A stretch of DNA of 64,000 nt from Cognatishimia sp. F0-27 (GTDB taxonomy: Bacteria; Pseudomonadota; Alphaproteobacteria; Rhodobacterales; Rhodobacteraceae), in the NCBI RefSeq assembly GCF_020667845.1, contig NZ_JAFMPQ010000011.1, forward strand, positions 55,155 through 119,154. Reading direction: 5' to 3'. Shown here piece after piece: positions 63,887 to 64,000 of the stretch. Position numbers and translations under genes: made by a program. Each line of letters starts with the position of its first letter. Position 1 is the stretch's first letter. The notes below the pieces were generated by a model that had not been told where the DNA came from, made no database searches, and saw only the letters and a program-made list of their open reading frames with translations.

Positions 63887-64000
63887 CACAGTGCGTCTGG
63901 GGCGGAGCCTGTCCCGGCCTGAACGTGAGCGGCCGCATAAGGGAAACGGCGGGGTGCGTGGTCTGGCGGAGCCTCGCGCGGCGCGGTCGGAATGCGGGGG

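Noticed and set aside
1..64000. tRNA, rRNA, insertion sequences, prophage or integrated element
   Set aside because: No T-loop consensus, ribosomal RNA, transposase, integrase or phage structural gene was recognised.

Overview
The window is a high-GC (mid-60s percent by eye) alphaproteobacterial chromosome segment. It most likely comes from the Rhodobacteraceae (Roseobacter group). The evidence is the dusB-ntrB-ntrC-ntrY-ntrX block, an NtrC without the sigma-54 loop, bifunctional ispDF, the pair DUF6477/DUF6456, DUF6314, DUF3422, DUF1223, moaC/moeA behind trpGDC, and a ccmABCDG cluster. No rRNA, tRNA, CRISPR, prophage or insertion sequence was recognised. About 60 protein genes are annotated, including five short ones of 46-57 codons found by reading the sequence directly.

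Layout. 1-1.6 kb: the C-terminal three quarters of methylmalonyl-CoA mutase. 2.1-6.9 kb (minus): an overlapping operon trpG-trpD-ung-trpC-moaC-moeA, with a DNA-repair gene inside the tryptophan genes. 7-8.6 kb: an exported divergent polysaccharide deacetylase. 9.1-17.5 kb: a one-carbon/methyltransfer neighbourhood made of a small membrane protein, DUF1638, a corrinoid protein, a PA0069-type radical SAM protein, a betaine-homocysteine methyltransferase, guaA and a non-pyrrolysine MttB-family methyltransferase. 17.5-25.8 kb: DUF6477/DUF6456, lipA, cytochrome c' with a diheme cytochrome c, hpt, a COQ10-like protein, cinA, pgpA and ispDF. 26.1-33.5 kb: dusB-ntrBC-ntrYX. 33.5-36.4 kb: ccmABCD and ccmG. 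36.6-44.4 kb: a secreted mini-protein, an SDR coupled to acnA, DUF1223, an LpxL-like acyltransferase, a fliG, a TPR-like secreted protein and another secreted mini-protein. 44.9-50.6 kb: purB, a membrane protein, DUF6314, DUF3422 and a YeeE/YedE transporter. 51-57.3 kb: a peptide ABC transporter (oppC, oppB and oppA on minus, divergent from a fused oppDF). 57.6-63.9 kb: a VOC protein, an argE-like deacylase, a DUF2934/histone-H1-like protein, two tandem M20 amidohydrolases and a glycosyltransferase-like protein.

The most unusual signals are: (a) the MttB/corrinoid/DUF1638/small-membrane-protein neighbourhood; (b) loss of the GAFTGA sigma-54 loop in both NtrC and NtrX; (c) an SDR with its catalytic tyrosine replaced by phenylalanine; (d) a three-copy intergenic element with the core CCCCCGGAGGATATTT...AAAGAAA, one copy of which splits the ccm cluster; (e) several minisatellites with 21-, 15- and 5-bp periods in otherwise empty spacers; (f) tiny genes missed by length-limited callers, including one coupled to DUF1638 and one lodged between oppB and oppC. 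Start codons were chosen from Shine-Dalgarno spacing, family N-termini and ATGA/GTGA overlaps. All family calls are from recognition by eye, without database searches.
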